A DNA stretch of 16,769 bases from JBCCGE01 sp039029455 (GTDB taxonomy: Bacteria; Pseudomonadota; Gammaproteobacteria; Arenicellales; Poriferihabitantaceae). The translations under genes and the position numbers were made by a program. The notes below the pieces were generated by a model that saw nothing but the letters and a program-made list of their open reading frames with translations, had not been told where the DNA came from and did not search any database. Positions within the stretch are counted from its first letter, which is position 1, and each line of letters opens with the position of its first letter. The DNA is taken from assembly GCA_039029455.1 (NCBI GenBank), contig JBCCGE010000068.1, positions 1-16,769 on the forward strand. Reading direction: 5' to 3'. Positions 13,476-16,769 of the stretch are shown here, piece by piece.

Positions 13476-16400
13476 ATGAAAGGGTTGTTGGGTTTTCGTG
13501 CAGAACGTGTGCGAGATGAGTCCGGGTTATGCTGTGGTCGGGCGAATCGCAAAAAGTCTCTGGCCAAATCGCGGCTGTGGCGAATGATTCCGCATCCGGG
13601 AGCGCTATGTAAGTTGCTTCTGGTTTCCACCGCGCTTGTCGCCGGTGTCTTTATCTCTCCTATCGTCAAAGCACAGGAAGTAACCGACACGTTCTACCTG
13701 CCTTTGCCAGAGGATCAGCTTTTAACGACACTTTTAGAAGTTAACCCGGGTAGTTGTCCAGGCGCGCCACCAGCGCCACAAAATCCCATATTTGCGTATA
13801 CCTCGCTAGTGGTTCTCAGGGACGGTACCCAGCTTGTTTACGACCACTGGGAAGATAATGGAACCGGTGGATACGAAACCGACCCATTCAGTCCAACCCA
13901 GGCAGAGACGGAAATTTGGGGCGACGGTAATCCGGCTAATGGCTTACCGCCACTGCCCGGGTGTGGTGGGGATGATATTTGTGACGCCGGGGATGTGATT
14001 GTTCTGGAGGAAAGCGGAATACTGACAACCAACCTCGCGGTAGTGGATTTCGATGGGCGCGACAAGGTCAGCACAACGGATGTTATTTCCATGACCAAGG
14101 CGAACTGGGCGACGGGGTCCAGCACGTTGTTCGCAGGTGCACTGGAAATGTATCCAACGTCGGTCTGGGGCACTGGTTTTGACATCCCGGTGGGTGAAAA
14201 CGTCCAGACGGATGGTAATGATCCCTTTGAGCACGTCGGGTTATCCATCATGGCAGCTGTCGATGACACAACCATCTGGGTAGATATCGATGCCGACGGT
14301 GTGCAGGACGCAGGAGAAGTGACCACAGATGTTGACGAAGGTGAAACGGTTTTCGTAAACGGACTGGTTCAGTTGGGAGCAACGATTCAGGCCACTCCTG
14401 ACGCAGCCAGTTCGGATACCTCTGATCGACTCATTCAGGTAGCCGTGCTATCCGGCGACAACTGCGCAAACTATGAGTCCCGGTTTTTCACCATTTTCCC
14501 GACTGACGAATGGTCGAACGCTTACTACAACCCGGTGGCAACCACCGCCACAGGCGGGGGTATTGCTGACCCAACCGTAGTGTCACTGTTTAACCCAACT
14601 AACAGTACTATCAACGTTCTGGTAATCACAGACGGCGATGCCCCTCCTACAAATCCAATCGTTTTAGATCCAGGTGCAGCACTTCCTGGATATGGCGAGT
14701 TCACCATGACCGACGAATTTGGCGCTCGATTTTGCACCACCAGCGACAATGCCAATTGTGATCCTAATGGAGAGAACTTTTATGCGATTGCCTCTGTTGC
14801 CAGAGGGGGAGCCGGTAACGCGCATGACTGGGGGTTTACGCTGGTACCTGAGGGGCAACTGACCCAGCAGGTGCTTGTTGGTCTGGGTCTGGGTCGAGAC
14901 CCCGATGCGGCCGACCCACCAGAGCCGCCGGGAGAAGATGAAAATTCCTCTCCGGTGTGGGTCACACCTGCCCGACTCGATGGCGGGTCGCCGGTGGGTG
15001 GAACGCTGGGTATCTGCGTCGATTGGGATAACGATGGAACCGATCCTGGAAACACGTTTGGAGGGACGTTCACGTTTCCTGGTGGCGGTGGTACGACTCT
15101 CATGAGGGAGTATGATGAACGTCGGCTGGTGGACGAACTCTCGAGCAACATCTTCTACGACGGAGTGCTTGGTGATGGCACTGTCGTTGATGCGACTGAA
15201 GTTGATCAGACCGGGATGTTTGTATTTATTTGTGACGATGATCTGGCCGATCAGCAGGCCAGCGGAGTCGCGGTTGCCTGGGGTCAGGATTCTGACACCG
15301 CCTCTGGAGGATTTCCGGGTCTAGACGTGGGCACTGGTGTCCCCAATGTGGAATCCGTCGCGTTGATTAAGCGTGGTGAGGTGACCAGCGACGTCAATGG
15401 AGATGGATTACCCAACGCGGGCGACACTATTGAATACACCGTGGAAATTGAGAATACCGGTTTTCTCCCGGTCGATACGGTAACGATCACCGATCCGCTC
15501 AACCCCAACACGACCTATATACCTGATTCAACCACCGGTCAGCTGAACCCGGACGGGATGCCGCCCGGCAACATCAACGCAATTCCTGATGACGTGCTGG
15601 TGGGCGGGAATACAACCCTGTTTCCTTACGATGAGAACGGTGGTCCGCTACCCACCATCTTAAATGTCGGTGACACCATTGCATTGGTGTACGAGGTAAC
15701 GGTTGATGACCCACTGCCGTTTTCTCTGGAGGAAATCTGCAACACCGCGACCGTCGAAACGGATACTCAGGAGGCCGAAGACGAGGAGTGTCTGCCGATC
15801 AGTCCAAATCAGGCGGTGTTGGGGGACTTTGTGTTCGAAGATACCAACGGCAACGGACTTCAGGATACCGGTGAGCCCGGATTAGCCGGCCTGGATGTGT
15901 ACATCTGCGAAGAGCCGGTTATGTTTTGCGACAGCACAAATGATCTTGATGTTTATGCCACTGTAACCGGCGCGAACGGTAGTTATCTGTTTGTCGATTT
16001 GCCCGCAGGTAACTATCAGGTGGGTTTTGAGCTGGCTGCGGATTCTCAGTTAACGCTGGCAAATGTTGGCAGCAATGGTGTGATCGACAGTGATGCCACA
16101 CTACTGGTACCAACCGATACCATTGGTCAAACCGGCACTATCACGTTAGGGGCCAATGAAACCAACCTGGACATTGACGCCGGCATGGTCGGTATTGTCG
16201 AGGTGAGCAAATCAGTCAACTCATCGAATAATCCGGTGCTCAACCCGGACGGCACGTTTACGGTGACCTATCAGGTAACGGCCGAGCACGTCAGCGGTTT
16301 GAACGCAAACTACGATCTGGTTGACATACTCGATCCGGCAACAGGGATTACTGTTATCGGTAATCCAACTGTGACATTTGATCTGTCGAACACCAGCCCG

Positions 16401-16769
16401 ACTACCGGTAATGCTTTGGGTGTAAATGGCAATACATTCACGCCTGGCGATCCTGAAGCGTTTACACCATCAGATACCGGCACCACACTCGTAACGAGTG
16501 AACTCATTGCCCCGGGGGAAACGGAAACGTGGACAGTGACGGTGGTATTTGATGTAAACCGCGACACCGTAAATGTGACAGATCTGATCTGTGATGTTGG
16601 CGATGGAATTGCTGGTGGCGGCGGTCTGAATAACCTGATCGAGACCAATGACGCTGAAGACGACGAGACAAACGACGAGGCGTGCGTTGGTGCACCGCTG
16701 ATCGAGGTATCGAAGACGGCGGTGGGTCCTGCGTTGGATAACGGCAACGATCAGTTTGAAGTGACGTAC
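13476..16769 (+). CDS. Large exported DUF11/SdrD-type surface protein, 3'-truncated by window edge
   Basis: One frame of 1098 codons without a stop runs off the window. ATG 13476 follows GAGG with 7-nt spacing. The N-terminus is a long, basic signal sequence (about 45 residues before the hydrophobic core, likely cleavage after VKA66); a shorter start at Met37 would give a standard one but lacks a ribosome binding site. Residues about 67-620 form a globular region containing YDHWEDNG, EIWGDGNPANG and YESRFFTIFP, a pattern I associate with the N-terminus of other DUF11 surface proteins. Then come a DUF11-like repeat (about 625-778), an SdrD-type B domain (about 779-905, GDFVFEDTNGNGLQDTGEPGL), a second DUF11-like repeat (about 907-1074) and the start of a third (LIEVSKTAVG). 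Several DxDxDG-like calcium loops occur (near residues 270, 516, 639 and 789). Probably a cell-surface or secreted adhesin; the anchor or secretion signal lies beyond the window. Confidence 0.9.
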   Translation, partial: MKGLLGFRAERVRDESGLCCGRANRKKSLAKSRLWRMIPHPGALCKLLLVSTALVAGVFISPIVKAQEVTDTFYLPLPEDQLLTTLLEVNPGSCPGAPPAPQNPIFAYTSLVVLRDGTQLVYDHWEDNGTGGYETDPFSPTQAETEIWGDGNPANGLPPLPGCGGDDICDAGDVIVLEESGILTTNLAVVDFDGRDKVSTTDVISMTKANWATGSSTLFAGALEMYPTSVWGTGFDIPVGENVQTDGNDPFEHVGLSIMAAVDDTTIWVDIDADGVQDAGEVTTDVDEGETVFVNGLVQLGATIQATPDAASSDTSDRLIQVAVLSGDNCANYESRFFTIFPTDEWSNAYYNPVATTATGGGIADPTVVSLFNPTNSTINVLVITDGDAPPTNPIVLDPGAALPGYGEFTMTDEFGARFCTTSDNANCDPNGENFYAIASVARGGAGNAHDWGFTLVPEGQLTQQVLVGLGLGRDPDAADPPEPPGEDENSSPVWVTPARLDGGSPVGGTLGICVDWDNDGTDPGNTFGGTFTFPGGGGTTLMREYDERRLVDELSSNIFYDGVLGDGTVVDATEVDQTGMFVFICDDDLADQQASGVAVAWGQDSDTASGGFPGLDVGTGVPNVESVALIKRGEVTSDVNGDGLPNAGDTIEYTVEIENTGFLPVDTVTITDPLNPNTTYIPDSTTGQLNPDGMPPGNINAIPDDVLVGGNTTLFPYDENGGPLPTILNVGDTIALVYEVTVDDPLPFSLEEICNTATVETDTQEAEDEECLPISPNQAVLGDFVFEDTNGNGLQDTGEPGLAGLDVYICEEPVMFCDSTNDLDVYATVTGANGSYLFVDLPAGNYQVGFELAADSQLTLANVGSNGVIDSDATLLVPTDTIGQTGTITLGANETNLDIDAGMVGIVEVSKSVNSSNNPVLNPDGTFTVTYQVTAEHVSGLNANYDLVDILDPATGITVIGNPTVTFDLSNTSPTTGNALGVNGNTFTPGDPEAFTPSDTGTTLVTSELIAPGETETWTVTVVFDVNRDTVNVTDLICDVGDGIAGGGGLNNLIETNDAEDDETNDEACVGAPLIEVSKTAVGPALDNGNDQFEVTY

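Noticed and set aside
13301..14326. Minus-strand open frames across the surface protein region
   Set aside because: Ser/Pro/Thr-rich translations typical of the reverse of an acidic, Gly/Asp/Thr-rich gene; the plus frame has a signal peptide and recognisable domains.

Overview
The window looks like a chromosomal segment of a gammaproteobacterium of moderate GC. The evidence is the set of core proteobacterial genes (RF3, a Nit-type amidase next to TldD and PmbA, RppH, a BI-1/YccA membrane protein) together with a PilT-type ATPase, a LysR regulator and a MalM-type lipoprotein. The large calcium-loop/DUF11 surface protein at the right edge hints at a marine or surface-attached lifestyle. That last point, and any finer taxonomic placement, is inference.

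Layout. Positions 1-1428 hold the 3' part of prfC (RF3), cut by the window edge. Positions 1429-1584 hold a candidate promoter and a perfect 12-bp inverted repeat ahead of an exported SleB-type cell wall hydrolase (1585-2139). A forward run follows: a three-part protein (PqqD-like domain, GT2 glycosyltransferase, degenerate GT25-like domain; 2302-4020), a Nit/omega-amidase type carbon-nitrogen hydrolase (4044-4853), tldD (4967-6415), pmbA (6415-7794, overlapping tldD by one base) and a small exported protein with an internal duplication (7819-8400). Three genes then lie on the minus strand: a divergent PilT/PilU-like ATPase (10016-11119), a LysR regulator (9054-9968) and rppH (8462-8977). A seven-TM BI-1/YccA protein (11408-12076) on the plus strand converges with a MalM-family lipoprotein (12144-12803, minus) across a shared bidirectional terminator.

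The right quarter is dominated by one uninterrupted reading frame from 13476 to the window edge (1098 codons, no stop). It encodes the N-terminal part of a very large exported protein with a long signal sequence, DUF11-like repeats and an SdrD-type B domain. About 220 bp upstream is a near-perfect sigma-54 promoter (13229-13245). A perfect 10-bp dyad lies about 157 bp upstream of the predicted start site, where an enhancer-binding activator would be expected. This is the most striking regulatory arrangement in the window.

How the genes may work together. TldD and PmbA form a heterodimeric metalloprotease that trims modified peptides and unfolded substrates. The nearby protein joins a PqqD/RRE-like peptide-binding fold to a glycosyltransferase, which raises the possibility of a peptide-modification link, but no precursor peptide was seen. 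I found no tRNA, rRNA, CRISPR array, insertion sequence or phage gene.
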